Assembly (NCBI RefSeq): GCF_900636385.1
Contig: NZ_LR134269.1
Coordinates: forward strand, 682,001-746,000
From: Staphylococcus warneri
GTDB taxonomy: Bacteria; Bacillota; Bacilli; Staphylococcales; Staphylococcaceae
Length of the DNA: 64,000 nt
Direction: 5' to 3'
Shown here: positions 9,029-20,247 of the stretch, one piece after another
Numbering within the stretch: the first letter of the stretch is position 1
Layout: each line of letters opens with the position of its first letter
Position numbers and translations under genes: made by a program
The notes under the pieces: model-generated
The model's input: the letters and a program-made list of their open reading frames with translations, nothing else
The model's database searches: none
Told to the model about the DNA's origin: nothing

Positions 9029-9058
9029 AACCTTGAATCAATCGATTCAAGGTTTTTT
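9029..9058 (+). terminator. lacR terminator
   Basis: Arms AACCTTGAAT (9029-9038) and ATTCAAGGTT (9045-9054) followed by TTTT, 17 bp after the lacR stop. Confidence 0.85.
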
Positions 9059-9096
9059 ATTTTTGTTCATAAATTCAACATTTTCAAGTAGTTTTT

Positions 9097-9123
9097 CACA
9101 CATTAATGTGTGATATTCACACA
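9097..9123. promoter_or_regulatory. Two overlapping palindromes upstream of lacA
   Basis: A perfect 16-bp palindrome CACACATTAATGTGTG (9097-9112) overlaps a second dyad, TGTGTGA (9107-9113) with TCACACA (9117-9123). Binding of a dimeric regulator is plausible. It is not a canonical LacR or CcpA site, and which protein binds is unknown. Confidence 0.5.
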
Positions 9124-9136
9124 ATTTAATTATAAA

Positions 9137-9163
9137 TGTTTGAATAAACTATGAATTCAAACA
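9137..9163. promoter_or_regulatory. Probable LacR operator
   Basis: Inverted repeat TGTTTGAAT (9137-9145) / ATTCAAACA (9155-9163) with a 9-bp spacer, just upstream of the lacA promoter. A related half-site TGTTTGATT lies inside the promoter at 9191-9199 with TTTAAACA just downstream. Assignment to LacR is by position and resemblance to TGTTT-type operators. Confidence 0.65.
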
Positions 9164-9181
9164 AAATAGCAACATATTATG

Positions 9182-9210
9182 TTGAATTAATGTTTGATTA
9201 CGTTTATAAT
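9182..9210 (+). promoter_or_regulatory. lac operon promoter
   Basis: TTGAAT (9182-9187), 17-bp spacer, TATAAT (9205-9210). Transcription should start about 70 bp upstream of the lacA ATG. A weak catabolite-response-like sequence (TGAAAGCCTTTTCT) lies at 9226-9239, with two mismatches to the consensus. Confidence 0.8.
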
Positions 9211-9289
9211 TTAAACATGAAGATTTGAAAGCCTTTTCTCTAATTTTTGAAAGTCGCTTTTAATTAATAAATCAAAAAGGAGATTTTTT

Positions 9290-9718
9290 ATGACAATCAT
9301 TATTGGATCAGATGTTGATGGTAAACGTTTAAAAGATTTAATTAAAACATACCTAGTTGAAAAGAATTTCGATATTTTAGACGTAACAGAAGGTAAAGAA
9401 TTAGATTTTGTTGATTCTACACTTGCCATAGCGAAAGAAGTACAAAAGAACGATGACAATTTAGGAATTGCTATCGATGCTTTTGGTGTAGGTAGCTTTA
9501 TGACTGCTACAAAAATTAAAGGCATGATTGCTGCAGAAGTATCAGATGAAAGATCTGCTTATATGACAAGAGGTCATAATAATTCAAAAATGATCACTAT
9601 GGGTTCAGAAATTGTTGGGGATACTTTAGCCAAAAATGTAGTTAAGGGATTCGTAAATGGTCATTATGATGGCGGACGTCATCAAATACGTGTAGATATG
9701 CTTAATAAAATGTGCTAA
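9290..9718 (+). CDS. lacA: Galactose-6-phosphate isomerase subunit LacA
   Basis: With LacB it converts galactose-6-phosphate to tagatose-6-phosphate, first step of the tagatose pathway. It has 142 aa, of the RpiB/LacA/LacB family; [20 protein letters not shown] is the family N-terminus, and [17 protein letters not shown] and [12 protein letters not shown] are the substrate-site loops. AAAAGGAGA precedes the ATG. First gene of lacABCDFEG, 17 bp ahead of lacB. Controlled by the LacR-type operator and SigA promoter upstream. Confidence 0.95.
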   Translation: MTIIIGSDVDGKRLKDLIKTYLVEKNFDILDVTEGKELDFVDSTLAIAKEVQKNDDNLGIAIDAFGVGSFMTATKIKGMIAAEVSDERSAYMTRGHNNSKMITMGSEIVGDTLAKNVVKGFVNGHYDGGRHQIRVDMLNKMC

Positions 9719-9735
9719 TTAAAGGAGGATAAAAA

Positions 9736-10251
9736 ATGAAGATAGCTTTAGGTTGCGATCATATAGTAACTGATACAAAAATGGAAGTTTCACAATTCTT
9801 AAAATCAAAAGGTCATGAAGTCATTGACGTTGGTACTTATGATTTTACACGAACACATTATCCAATCTTCGGTAAAAAAGTAGGAGAACAAGTCACTAGT
9901 GGGAATGCAGATTTAGGTATTTGTATTTGCGGAACAGGTGTAGGAATAAATAATGCAGTAAACAAAGTTCCAGGAGTAAGAGCAGCACTTGTACGTGATA
10001 TGACATCAGCACTATACGCTAAAGAAGAACTCAATGCAAATGTTATTGGTTTCGGTGGGAAAATCATTGGTGAACTATTAATGTGCGATATTATTGAAGC
10101 ATTTATCGATGCTAAATATAAACCAACTGAAAAAAGTGAAAAGTTAATTGCAAAAATTAAACATTTAGAAACGCATAATGCAGATCAAGCAGATCCTCAT
10201 TTCTTCGATGAATTTTTAGAAAAATGGGACAAAGGCGAGTATCACGATTAA
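9736..10251 (+). CDS. lacB: Galactose-6-phosphate isomerase subunit LacB
   Basis: Catalytic partner of LacA in the heteromeric isomerase, 171 aa. RpiB-fold features are visible: [18 protein letters not shown] at the start, the [21 protein letters not shown] loop with the catalytic cysteine, and [23 protein letters not shown] precedes the ATG. It lies between lacA (17 bp) and lacC (12 bp) in one transcript. Acts in the cytosol on the product left when LacG splits lactose-6-phosphate. Confidence 0.96.
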   Translation: MKIALGCDHIVTDTKMEVSQFLKSKGHEVIDVGTYDFTRTHYPIFGKKVGEQVTSGNADLGICICGTGVGINNAVNKVPGVRAALVRDMTSALYAKEELNANVIGFGGKIIGELLMCDIIEAFIDAKYKPTEKSEKLIAKIKHLETHNADQADPHFFDEFLEKWDKGEYHD

Positions 10252-10263
10252 AGGACGACGCAT

Positions 10264-11196
10264 ATGATATTAACACTAACATTAAATCCATCTGTAGATA
10301 TTTCATATGCAATTGAAGCGTTTCATCTAGATACAGTTAATCGAGTTTCAAATATCGATAAGACAGCAGGCGGTAAAGGTCTTAATGTGACACGTGTATT
10401 AAATCAATTAAGTGAACCTGTTACTGCTAGTGGTTTAATAGGTGGTCCATTAGGAGATTTTATTGAAAATCAATTAGATGATTCACAAATTAAACATTCG
10501 TTTTTCAAAATTAATGATGCAACGAGAAATTGTATTGCTGTACTACATCAAGGAAAGCAAACAGAGATTTTAGAACAAGGTCCAACAATAAGTGAAGAAG
10601 AAAGTTCTGATTTTTTAAATCACGTTGATACATTAATTAAAAAAATGGACGTCGTAGCGATATCAGGTAGCTTACCAAAGGGATTAAATCTGGATTATTA
10701 TTCAAAGATTATTGAGAAATGTCATGAACATCAATTACCAGTCATACTTGATAGCTTTGGAGACACATTGATGACATCTATACACTCTCCATTTAAACCA
10801 ACAGTTATTAAACCTAATATAGATGAACTATATCAACTTTTAAACCAACCAGTTGATGAGAGTATTGAAGGACTTAAGAAAGCACTAAATAACCCAATTT
10901 TCAATGATATCGAATGGGTTATTGTGTCATTAGGTGCCAAAGGTATGTTTGCTAAGCATCATAATCAATATTACAAAGTTAATATTCCATCTATAGAAGT
11001 ATTAAATCCAGTTGGTTCGGGTGACTCTACAGTGGCTGGAATCGCTGCTGCATTGTTAAATCATGAGAGTGATGAACAACTACTTAAAAAGGCGAATACT
11101 TTAGGTATGCTAAATGCTCAAGAATCACGTACTGGATACGTCAATTTAAATAATTATGATGATTTGTATCATCAAATTGAATTATTCGAGGTGTAA
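10264..11196 (+). CDS. lacC: Tagatose-6-phosphate kinase LacC
   Basis: PfkB-family kinase that phosphorylates tagatose-6-phosphate to tagatose-1,6-bisphosphate with ATP. It has 310 aa, the family length. Visible motifs: NPSVDISY at the N-terminus, [13 protein letters not shown] (about 35-47, PfkB signature 1) and [12 protein letters not shown] (about 249-260, signature 2 with the catalytic aspartate). Ends 3 bp before lacD, so coupled translation is likely. Intact here although the next pathway gene is broken, which could lead to accumulation of its product. Confidence 0.95.
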   Translation: MILTLTLNPSVDISYAIEAFHLDTVNRVSNIDKTAGGKGLNVTRVLNQLSEPVTASGLIGGPLGDFIENQLDDSQIKHSFFKINDATRNCIAVLHQGKQTEILEQGPTISEEESSDFLNHVDTLIKKMDVVAISGSLPKGLNLDYYSKIIEKCHEHQLPVILDSFGDTLMTSIHSPFKPTVIKPNIDELYQLLNQPVDESIEGLKKALNNPIFNDIEWVIVSLGAKGMFAKHHNQYYKVNIPSIEVLNPVGSGDSTVAGIAAALLNHESDEQLLKKANTLGMLNAQESRTGYVNLNNYDDLYHQIELFEV

Positions 11197-11199
11197 ATA

Positions 11200-12171
11200 A
11201 TGGTAAAAACTCAAAATAAAACGGCAGCAATTTCACAATTAAGTAATGAGCAAGGTGTTATTTCAGCACTTGCATTTGACCAACGTGGTGCTTTAAAACG
11301 TATGATGGCTAAATATCAAACTGGTGAGCCAACAGTTGAACAAATTGAACAATTAAAAGTTTTAGTAGCAGAAGAATTAACTCAATACGCTTCATCTATC
11401 TTACTTGACCCAGAGTATGGTTTACCAGCAACATAAGCAAGAAATAAAAATTGTGGTTTATTATTAGCTTACGAAAAAACTGGTTACGACGTAAATGCTA
11501 AAGGCCGTTTACCAGATTGTTTAGTTGAATGGTCAGCAAAACGCTTAAAAGAACAAGGTGCAGATGCAGTTAAATTCTTATTATATTATGACGTTGATGA
11601 TGAAGAACAGATCAATATTCAAAAACAAGCTTATATTGAAAGAATCGGTTCAGAATGTGTAGCAGAAGACATTCCATTCTTCTTAGAAGTTTTATCATAT
11701 GATGACAATATTGCAGATAATGGCAGTGTTGAATTTGCAAAAGTAAAACCTAGAAAAGTGAACGAAGCTATGAAATTATTCTCAGAACCTCGATTCAACG
11801 TTGATGTATTAAAAGTAGAAGTACCTGTAAATATGAAATATGTTGAAGGATTTGCAGACGGAGAGGTTGTTTATACAAAAGAAGAAGCGGCACAACATTT
11901 CAGAGATCAAGAGGCTGCAACAAATTTACCATACATTTATTTAAGTGCTGGTGTATCTGCAGAATTATTCCAAGAAACATTAAAATTTGCACATGAAGCA
12001 GGTGCTAAATTTAATGGTGTACTTTGTGGACGTGCTACTTGGGCAGGTGCTGTTCAAGTATATATTGAGCAAGGTGAAGCGGCAGCACGTGAGTGGTTAA
12101 GAACAACTGGATTTAAAAATATCGACGATCTTAACAAAGTACTTACAAAAACAGCAACATCTTGGAAATAA
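11200..12171 (+). pseudogene. lacD: Tagatose-1,6-bisphosphate aldolase LacD, interrupted by a stop codon
   Basis: LacD is a class I aldolase that cleaves tagatose-1,6-bisphosphate into dihydroxyacetone phosphate and glyceraldehyde-3-phosphate. The frame 11200-12171 would give a full-length protein of about 323 aa, but codon 79 (TAA at 11434-11436, after DPEYGLPAT) is a stop. The same frame resumes at once with [19 protein letters not shown] and runs intact to ATSWK. In the homologue I recall this position is an aspartate. The 78-aa fragment lacks the Schiff-base lysine, which lies in VLKVEVPV downstream. A GTG at 11758 opens the rest but has no convincing ribosome-binding site. No other decay is seen, so the change is recent or a base-calling error. 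Confidence 0.88.
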
Positions 12172-12202
12172 ATGATATTGATTTGAGGGGAGTATAACGC
12201 TC

Positions 12203-12514
12203 ATGAATAGAGAAGAAGTACAATTAATTGGATTTGAAATTGTGGCATTTGCAGGAGATGCACGATCTAAGTTTTTAGAAGCATTAACAGCTGCACAAAA
12301 TAAAGATTTTGACAAAGCAGAAGCTTTAATTGAAGAAGGTAAAAGCCTTATAGCAGATGCACACAAAGCTCAAACTAGTCTTTTAGCTAAAGAAGCTCAA
12401 GGAGAAGATATCGCATATAGTGTGACAATGATGCACGGTCAAGACCATTTAATGACAACGATTTTATTAAAAGATGTCATGTCACATTTAATAGAATTAT
12501 ATAAAAGAGGGTGA
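12203..12514 (+). CDS. lacF: Lactose PTS EIIA component LacF
   Basis: Cytoplasmic phosphocarrier of the lactose phosphotransferase system; takes the phosphate from HPr and passes it to EIIB of LacE. It has 103 aa. The phosphorylated histidine is His78 in [11 protein letters not shown], matching the known staphylococcal site, with His82 beside it. The family pattern of three long helices fits. The ATG at 12203 follows TTGAGGGGAG. Overlap or near overlap with lacE indicates coupled expression. Confidence 0.96.
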   Translation: MNREEVQLIGFEIVAFAGDARSKFLEALTAAQNKDFDKAEALIEEGKSLIADAHKAQTSLLAKEAQGEDIAYSVTMMHGQDHLMTTILLKDVMSHLIELYKRG

Positions 12515-12519
12515 AGACC

Positions 12520-14241
12520 TTGATGAAAAAGTTAATTGCTCAAATTGAGAAGGGTAAACCATTTTTTGAAAAATTATCAAGAAACATTTATTTAAGAGCT
12601 ATCCGTGATGGATTTATTTCAGCAATGCCTGTCATCTTATTCTCAAGTTTATTTTTACTAATCGCTTTTGTACCTAACGTATTTGGTTTCAAATGGGATA
12701 AAGAGATGGAAGGCATCTTGATGAAACCATATAACTATACAATGGGACTTGTAGCATTACTCGTAGCTGGAACGACAGCTAAATCACTTACAGATTCATA
12801 CAATCGTAAGCTTGAAAGTACTAACCAAATCAACTTTATTTCAACAATGCTTGCGTCAATCTGTGGTTTCTTATTCTTAGCAGCCGATCCTGCTAAAGAA
12901 GGCGGATTTTTAAATGCATTTTTAGGAACTAAAGGATTATTAACTGCCTTTATATCAGCATTTATCACAGTTATTGTTTATAACTTCTTTATTAAACGTG
13001 ATATTACTATCAAAATGCCTAAAGAAGTACCACCGAATATTTCACAAGTATTCAAAGATATTTTTCCATTTTCAGCAGTTATTTTAATTTTATATGGTAT
13101 TGATTTAACAATTAGAGCGACTATTAAAACGAATGTTGCAGAAGCGGTACTTAAAGTATTTGAACCGTTATTTACAGCAGCTAATGGTTGGATTGGAATA
13201 ACAATCATCTTTGGTGCCTTTGCATTATTCTGGTTTGTAGGTATCCATGGTCCTTCCATCGTAGAACCTGCAATTGCTGCCATTACATATGCAAATATTG
13301 AAGCTAACTTTAAGTTAATTCAAGCTGGTGAACATGCAAATAATGTTATTACATCAGGTACACAAATGTTTATCGTAACAATGGGTGGTACTGGTGCCAC
13401 ATTAGTTGTTCCATTTATGTTTATGTGGGTAGCTAAATCTAAACGTAACAGAGCTATTGGTAGAGCATCTGTTGTACCAACATTCTTTGGTGTAAATGAG
13501 CCGATCTTGTTTGGTGCTCCATTAGTTTTAAACCCAGTATTCTTTATACCTTTTGTATTAACACCAATTGTAAACGTATGGATCTTTAAATTCTTCGTTG
13601 ATGTTTTAGGAATGAATAGTTTCTCAGTTAACTTACCATGGACTACTCCAGCGCCTTTAGGTATCGTCATGGGTACACAATTTGCACTGTTATCATTTGT
13701 TCTTGCAGTAGTATTAATCGTTGTTGATATCATTATCTATTATCCATTCTTAAAAGTGTATGATAATGAAATTTTAGAAGAAGAAGCCGGCATTAAGGAA
13801 AGTAATAGTGAGTTACAAGATAAAGTAGCAGCTAATTTCGATACTAAAAAGGCAGACGCTATTTTAGCATCACATTCAAATAAAGGTACTGAAACTAAAG
13901 CAGACTTAACAAACAATATTAAAGAACAAACAAATGTATTAGTCCTATGTGCAGGTGGAGGAACAAGTGGATTATTAGCTAATGCTTTAAATAAAGCAGC
14001 TGAAGAATTTAATGTTCCTGTCAAAGCTGCAGCTGGTGGCTACGGTGCACATATGGATATTATGAAAGATTATCAGTTAATTATTTTAGCCCCTCAAGTG
14101 GCTTCCAACTATGAAGATATCAAACAAGACACTGACAAATTAGGTATCAAGTTAGTTAAAACTCAAGGTGTTGAGTATATTAATTTAACGCGTGATGGAC
14201 AAGCAGCACTAGCATTTGTACAAAAACAATTTGAAGATTAG
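12520..14241 (+). CDS. lacE: Lactose PTS EIICB component LacE
   Basis: Membrane permease that imports lactose as lactose-6-phosphate. An N-terminal EIIC domain of about ten hydrophobic segments (to about residue 415; [25 protein letters not shown]) is joined by a charged linker to a cytoplasmic EIIB domain with phospho-cysteine about 477 in [16 protein letters not shown]. The start is uncertain: TTG at 12520 (giving MMKKLIAQ, about 573 aa) has GAGGG at good distance and matches the homologue I recall; GTG at 12511 and ATG at 12523 are alternatives. Follows lacF and precedes lacG by 18 bp. Confidence 0.94.
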   Translation: MMKKLIAQIEKGKPFFEKLSRNIYLRAIRDGFISAMPVILFSSLFLLIAFVPNVFGFKWDKEMEGILMKPYNYTMGLVALLVAGTTAKSLTDSYNRKLESTNQINFISTMLASICGFLFLAADPAKEGGFLNAFLGTKGLLTAFISAFITVIVYNFFIKRDITIKMPKEVPPNISQVFKDIFPFSAVILILYGIDLTIRATIKTNVAEAVLKVFEPLFTAANGWIGITIIFGAFALFWFVGIHGPSIVEPAIAAITYANIEANFKLIQAGEHANNVITSGTQMFIVTMGGTGATLVVPFMFMWVAKSKRNRAIGRASVVPTFFGVNEPILFGAPLVLNPVFFIPFVLTPIVNVWIFKFFVDVLGMNSFSVNLPWTTPAPLGIVMGTQFALLSFVLAVVLIVVDIIIYYPFLKVYDNEILEEEAGIKESNSELQDKVAANFDTKKADAILASHSNKGTETKADLTNNIKEQTNVLVLCAGGGTSGLLANALNKAAEEFNVPVKAAAGGYGAHMDIMKDYQLIILAPQVASNYEDIKQDTDKLGIKLVKTQGVEYINLTRDGQAALAFVQKQFED

Positions 14242-15672
<1,431 letters not shown>

Positions 15673-15683
15673 AGTATTTTTTA

Positions 15684-15716
15684 CAAGGTGTATCATTGCG
15701 ATGCACCTTGGTTTTT
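15684..15716 (+). terminator. lac operon terminator
   Basis: Arms CAAGGTGTATC (15684-15694) and GATGCACCTTG (15700-15710), one G-T wobble, followed by a T-run. Confidence 0.88.
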
Positions 15717-15778
15717 TATGTGCGAAATTTGAAAAAATACTATATACTGAATGAAATATATGAAAAAGAGGTAACTTT

Positions 15779-16639
15779 ATGAAGTCAAAATGGCTACTAA
15801 TGATTAGTGTTTTAATCATTGCATTGATTATAGTTGCATCAGTGATATTCGTTCGTCAACATCACGCAACAAAAGTAGATACAGAACATTTTAAACAATC
15901 ACATATTGGTACAATATTCGTGCATGGTTATGGTGGTAGTGAAAACTCAGAAAAATATATGGTAAACCAAGCTGTCAAACAAGGTGTAACTAATAATGTC
16001 ATCACAGCAAGGGTATCAAAGGATGGCAATGTCAATTTTAAGGGGAATCTTAAAGACAATGCTTCAAATCCTATAATCAAAGTAGAGATGGAAGATAATA
16101 AAAATGGTGACACTGAACAAAACGCTAAAAATATCAAAAATGTGTTAGCAAATCTTAAATCCAAATATAAGATTGATAAATATAATTTTGTAGGACACTC
16201 AATGGGGAATTTATCATTTGCATACTTTATGAAAATGTATGGTACAGATAAAGACTTACCTCAATTAAATAAAGAGGTTAATATTGCTGGGACATTCAAT
16301 GGCGTTTTAAATTTAAACGAAAAGGTAAATGAAATTACGGTTGATCAAAATGGTAAGCCAAGTAAAATGACTGATAATTACAAAGCATTATTATCTCTTA
16401 AAGATAGTTATAAAAATAAAGATATTAAAGTATTAAATATATTTGGAGACTTAAAAGATGGAACACATTCTGATGGGCGTGTTTCAAATGCTTCATCTCA
16501 ATCTTTAAAATATTTAATAGGAGATTCGGTGAGTAGTTATAAAGAATCTAAATATACTGGAAAGTCAGCACAACATAGCCAATTACATGAAAATAAACAA
16601 GTAGCCAATGAAATAATAGATTTTCTTTGGTCTAAATAA
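15779..16639 (+). CDS. Membrane-anchored or secreted alpha/beta hydrolase (DUF915-like)
   Basis: Protein of 286 aa with one N-terminal hydrophobic segment (about 5-25), so exported or membrane-anchored. The rest is an alpha/beta hydrolase fold: oxyanion-type TIFVHGYGGSENS (about 45-56) and nucleophile motif GHSMG (139-143, Ser141). Candidate acid and base are the aspartates of GDLKDGTHSDG and the histidine of AQHSQLHE near the C-terminus. DUF915-type hydrolases of Gram-positives look like this; the substrate is unknown. The ATG follows AAGAGGT. Monocistronic, between the lac terminator and a large bidirectional hairpin. Confidence 0.85.
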   Translation: MKSKWLLMISVLIIALIIVASVIFVRQHHATKVDTEHFKQSHIGTIFVHGYGGSENSEKYMVNQAVKQGVTNNVITARVSKDGNVNFKGNLKDNASNPIIKVEMEDNKNGDTEQNAKNIKNVLANLKSKYKIDKYNFVGHSMGNLSFAYFMKMYGTDKDLPQLNKEVNIAGTFNGVLNLNEKVNEITVDQNGKPSKMTDNYKALLSLKDSYKNKDIKVLNIFGDLKDGTHSDGRVSNASSQSLKYLIGDSVSSYKESKYTGKSAQHSQLHENKQVANEIIDFLWSK

Positions 16640-16642
16640 GAA

Positions 16643-16741
16643 AAAGGTACAATTTCCATACGTACAAATCGAACCTTTCTATTTATAGGTAGAAAGGTTC
16701 GATAATGTATTCAATTGGATATTGTACCTTTATTTTTATAA
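16643..16741. terminator. Nested inverted repeats, bidirectional terminator
   Basis: Outer arms AAAGGTACAAT (16643-16653) and ATTGTACCTTT (16731-16741) enclose an inner pair TCGAACCTTTCT (16669-16680) and AGAAAGGTTCGA (16691-16702). All arms are perfect. It lies between convergent genes and probably stops both transcripts; the nesting could form a two-tier stem. Confidence 0.75.
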
Positions 16742-16745
16742 TTTC

Positions 16746-17744
16746 TCATGTTTTACTATATTCCATTACTAGTTCTAATAATCTTTTACGATTGGCTTCT
16801 CCATATACATGCGGCAAGATCATTATTTCGTCAACATGATAATCCTTCTTCAGTTGCTTTAGCTGGGTAGCTACTTGATATGGTGAACCGCTAATCACAC
16901 GGTTTGCGTTGGATGACTTCTTCTTAAGTTCTCTATCAGTCCATTGTCGATTTATAACTGTATCAATTGAAGGGTAAGATTTAGGCTGATTAGCATAAAA
17001 AATCCTAATTAACCACAAATGAAAGGCATTTAGTAATTGATTGGTTTTGTCTAGGTTTTCTCCGGTAACAACAAACGTTGCTAATATGACATATGGTTTG
17101 ACTCGGTCTCCATAGTGCTGATATATAGTAGATTTATATGTTTTAATAGCCGCTTGAAGGTGATGTGATGCTTGACCCATCTGTGCTATGACAAAAGGCA
17201 AGCCTTTTCTACCTGCTAGTTTCGCACTTCGTTCACTCATTCCAAGGATAAACATTTCAGGATAACTATTGATTTGTGGCGTTGCAATTAAAGTTTGAAA
17301 GCGATGTGGTTGAGTAACATCTTCAGTAAAATATTTTTGTAAATCGTTTAATTGGGTTTCGAATTGTAGTGGTTGAGTTTTATTTTCGTTCAATGCTGCA
17401 AAAACATTTGGGTAGCTTTTAGAACGGCCTAAAGCTAAATCAACACGTTGAGGATGTCGTGCTTCCATAATTTTAAACTGTTCTGCTACTTTATACGGAC
17501 TATAGTGTGGAATCATGATACCACCACTTCCAATACGTATATGTGTCGTTTGTTCTAACAGAGCCATCATAATCATCTCTGGCGCACTAGATGCTACTGA
17601 TAAAACTTGGTGATGTTCTGCTACCCAATACCTTTCATATCCTAGCTTTTCTGCAAGTTGTGCTAATTCGATACTATGATTCAGTGCATCAGTAGCATTT
17701 CTATTTTCAAAAATAGGCACATAATCTAAAATACTTAGTTTCAT
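16746..17744 (-). CDS. LLM-class flavin-dependent monooxygenase (luciferase-like)
   Basis: Bacterial-luciferase-family FMN or F420 oxidoreductase, about 332 aa from the ATG at 17744 (KLSILDYVPIFENRNAT is the usual N-terminus; an upstream in-frame TTG at 17762 lacks a ribosome-binding site). Typical segments are YWVAEHHQVLSVASSAPEMI (about 42-60), IRIGSGGIMIPHYSPYKVAEQF and VDLALGRSKSYP. Staphylococci lack F420, so FMN is the likely cofactor. Substrate unknown. It is divergent from the oxidoreductase at 17869, with about 125 bp between them that should hold both promoters. Confidence 0.88.
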   Translation of the reverse strand: MKLSILDYVPIFENRNATDALNHSIELAQLAEKLGYERYWVAEHHQVLSVASSAPEMIMMALLEQTTHIRIGSGGIMIPHYSPYKVAEQFKIMEARHPQRVDLALGRSKSYPNVFAALNENKTQPLQFETQLNDLQKYFTEDVTQPHRFQTLIATPQINSYPEMFILGMSERSAKLAGRKGLPFVIAQMGQASHHLQAAIKTYKSTIYQHYGDRVKPYVILATFVVTGENLDKTNQLLNAFHLWLIRIFYANQPKSYPSIDTVINRQWTDRELKKKSSNANRVISGSPYQVATQLKQLKKDYHVDEIMILPHVYGEANRKRLLELVMEYSKT

Positions 17745-17868
17745 GATTGAATACATCTCCAACTTTTTCTCATTTATTGATTCATATTATACAGTTCGAA
17801 CAAAATGATTGCGACATCTTGAACTGAGGTATTATGGTAATAACTATAAATTGAAAAAGGATGATTCG

Positions 17869-18876
17869 ATGAATAATGAACAAATTAATTTCAATAAATA
17901 TCCTGATGGCATGCCACAGGATGATACATTTAAATACGAGGAAATAGACATTAAAAATCCACAAAATGGTGAAATACAATTAAAAACTTTATATATTTCA
18001 GTTGATCCTTATATGAGAGGCAGAATGTCACAAGGAGACTCCTATGTTCAACCATTTGAAGTTGGCCAACCAATTGTAAGTCATATCGTTGCTCAAGTAA
18101 CTGCTTCAGAAGCGGATGGGTTCCAAGAAGGCGATATTGTTACTGGTATGTTGCCTTGGAGAAAATATAATACAGTAACTAGTGACAAAGTTAATATAGT
18201 GCCGTCTACAGAAGTACCACTAGAATTATATTTAAGCGTACTAGGTATGCCAGGTCAAACAGCTTATCATGGTTTATTAGATATTGGACGCCCACAAGAA
18301 GGTGAAACGGTTGTGGTTTCAGCAGCATCAGGCGCAGTAGGTTCTTTGGTAGGTCAAATCGCTAAGATCAAAGGTTGTCGTGTGGTAGGCATCGCTGGTG
18401 GTCCTGATAAAGTAAATTATTTAACGGATACATTGGGTTTTGATGCTGGTATTGATTACAAAGATAAACAATTCGCTGAGAATTTAGCACAAGCATTACC
18501 AGATGGTGTGGATGTATATTATGAAAATGTTGGTGGAACTATTGCAGATGAAGTATTTAAACATCTTAATCGCTTTGCACGTGTGCCAGTGTGTGGTGCT
18601 ATTTCTTCATATAATCACCCGGAAGATGACATTGGTCCAAGAATACAAGGCACATTAGTTAAAAAACAAGCCATGATGAGAGGTTTCTTAGTTGCCGAAT
18701 TTGCAAATGATTTTAAAAATGCGAGCGAAACATTAGCACAATGGGTTCATGAAGATAAAATAAAAACGCAAACAACTGTGGCGAATGGGTTTGATAAAGT
18801 ACCTGAAGCATTTAGAAATCTTTTTACAGGTGACAATTTCGGTAAGCAAGTGATTAAAGTAGCAGATCCTGAATAA
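17869..18876 (+). CDS. NADP-dependent oxidoreductase (CurA/leukotriene B4 dehydrogenase-like MDR)
   Basis: Zinc-free medium-chain dehydrogenase/reductase, 335 aa from the ATG at 17869, chosen because AAAAGG lies 8 bp upstream and the longer frame to 17809 adds a sequence unlike the family. Visible are the NADP-binding motif VSAASGAVGSLVGQIAKIKG (about 146-165), DPYMRGRMS near the N-terminus, and DVYYENVGG. Members reduce double bonds of enones or aldehydes with NADPH. The substrate is not deducible. Followed after 64 bp by another MDR gene, possibly cotranscribed. Confidence 0.88.
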   Translation: MNNEQINFNKYPDGMPQDDTFKYEEIDIKNPQNGEIQLKTLYISVDPYMRGRMSQGDSYVQPFEVGQPIVSHIVAQVTASEADGFQEGDIVTGMLPWRKYNTVTSDKVNIVPSTEVPLELYLSVLGMPGQTAYHGLLDIGRPQEGETVVVSAASGAVGSLVGQIAKIKGCRVVGIAGGPDKVNYLTDTLGFDAGIDYKDKQFAENLAQALPDGVDVYYENVGGTIADEVFKHLNRFARVPVCGAISSYNHPEDDIGPRIQGTLVKKQAMMRGFLVAEFANDFKNASETLAQWVHEDKIKTQTTVANGFDKVPEAFRNLFTGDNFGKQVIKVADPE

Positions 18877-18940
18877 AAAAGTAGATGTTAAATTACGAGG
18901 CAGACAGTTTTATTTAAAATCAATTTGAGGTGATTGCAGC

Positions 18941-19948
18941 ATGAAAGCAATAGGGTTTGATCAACCATTTAACTTAGACGAAGGAAATCAATTTAAAACA
19001 TATGACATAGACCTGCCGCAGCCAAATAGCACAGAAATTTTAGTAAAAGTAAAAAGTATTAGTGTAAATCCTGTAGATACTAAACAAAGACAATTGACAG
19101 TATCACATCCACCAAGAATTTTAGGATTTGATGCAGTTGGTACAGTTGAAGCAATTGGAAATAATGTGTCTATGTTTGAAGTAGGAGATAGAGTGTTTTA
19201 TTCAGGTTCTCCTAGTCAACATGGTTCCAATGCTGAATATCAAGTAATTGATGAACAGTTAGTCGCACATGCACCTGAAAATATTACAAATGAACAAGCT
19301 GCAAGTTTACCGTTAACAGGGCTTACAGCATCAGAAACGTTGTTTGATTGTTTCAATATTTCAGATAACCCAAAGGATAATAAAGGTAAGACTATATTAA
19401 TTATTAATGGTGCTGGTGGTGTAGGCAGTATTGCAACACAAATTGCAAGTCACTATGGTTTACAAGTGATTACGACTGCGTCCAGAGATGAAACAGAGAA
19501 ATGGTGTTACGACATGGGGGCAGACATCGTTATCAATCATAAAAAAGATTTAAAACAACAATTAAATCAACAAAGTATTGAAGAAGTAGATTATATATTC
19601 TGTACATTTAATTCTGATATGTATTACGAAACGATGATTGATTTAATTAAACCAAGAGGACATATCGCGACAATTGTAGCATTTAATGAAAAACAAGATT
19701 TAAATCTACTTAAGTCTAAAAGTATTTCATTTTCTCATGAGTTTATGTTTGCAAGACCTGTTCATCAAACTAATGATATGATTAAGCATCATGATTACTT
19801 AAAAGATATTACAACGAAAATAGAGCAAGGTATCTACCAACCAACTACTACAAAAGTGATTGAAGGATTAACAGTAGACAATCTATACAAAGCACATCAA
19901 ACATTAGAAAGTCATACAATGATAGGAAAGTTGGTAATTAACATTTAA
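18941..19948 (+). CDS. Zinc-type alcohol dehydrogenase-like protein (quinone oxidoreductase family)
   Basis: Medium-chain dehydrogenase/reductase of 335 aa. The nucleotide-binding loop [19 protein letters not shown] is at about 155-173; the N-terminal GroES-like part has [10 protein letters not shown] and the [29 protein letters not shown] segment. No full catalytic-zinc Cys/His set is seen, so it belongs with the NADPH:quinone reductase-like ADH proteins despite the usual name. TTGAGGTGA precedes the ATG. It follows the CurA-like gene in the same direction. Physiological substrate unknown, perhaps reactive carbonyls or quinones. Confidence 0.87.
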   Translation: MKAIGFDQPFNLDEGNQFKTYDIDLPQPNSTEILVKVKSISVNPVDTKQRQLTVSHPPRILGFDAVGTVEAIGNNVSMFEVGDRVFYSGSPSQHGSNAEYQVIDEQLVAHAPENITNEQAASLPLTGLTASETLFDCFNISDNPKDNKGKTILIINGAGGVGSIATQIASHYGLQVITTASRDETEKWCYDMGADIVINHKKDLKQQLNQQSIEEVDYIFCTFNSDMYYETMIDLIKPRGHIATIVAFNEKQDLNLLKSKSISFSHEFMFARPVHQTNDMIKHHDYLKDITTKIEQGIYQPTTTKVIEGLTVDNLYKAHQTLESHTMIGKLVINI

Positions 19949-19975
19949 TTATTAGTGAGAAAATAACTTCGAAAA

Positions 19976-20040
19976 ATAGTGTTTTAGAACAAGTAATCAT
20001 TTATTTAATTAAGCAAATGATACTGGATAGTAAACACTAT
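19976..20040. repeat. Imperfect 65-bp inverted repeat
   Basis: Ends ATAGTGTTT (19976-19984) and AAACACTAT (20032-20040) are perfect inverted arms. Inner segments AGTAATCATTT and AAATGATACT also pair with one bulge. No T-run follows. It could be an mRNA 3' structure or a remnant of a small palindromic element. Confidence 0.5.
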
Positions 20041-20082
20041 ATTATCTGGAATCATTAATATACAAAATCAAAATATATTGTC

Positions 20083-20115
20083 AAAACCTGGGATATCACG
20101 TCTCAGGTTTTTTAT
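20083..20115 (+). terminator. Intrinsic terminator of the oxidoreductase genes
   Basis: Arms AAAACCTGGGA (20083-20093) and TCTCAGGTTTT (20101-20111), one G-T wobble, then a T-run. Confidence 0.85.
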
Positions 20116-20247
20116 TTTTTTTATAGATCAATCTTATTTCAATAAATTATTAAAATATTAATTGATATAAATTGAAAAATAATTAAACATGATTGGAAGT
20201 AAGTAGCTAGGGTATATGAAAGTTAGAAAAAGGGGAGTGTTATACAT

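Noticed and set aside
9226..9239. Catabolite-response element near the lac promoter
   Set aside because: TGAAAGCCTTTTCT has two mismatches at key positions of the CcpA consensus, so it is mentioned only as weak.
11758..12171. Separate short gene after the lacD stop
   Set aside because: It is the in-frame remainder of lacD; the GTG has no convincing ribosome-binding site.
20210..20215. SigB promoter of opuD2
   Set aside because: A GGGTAT is present but no GTTT-type -35 box lies 13-15 bp upstream.
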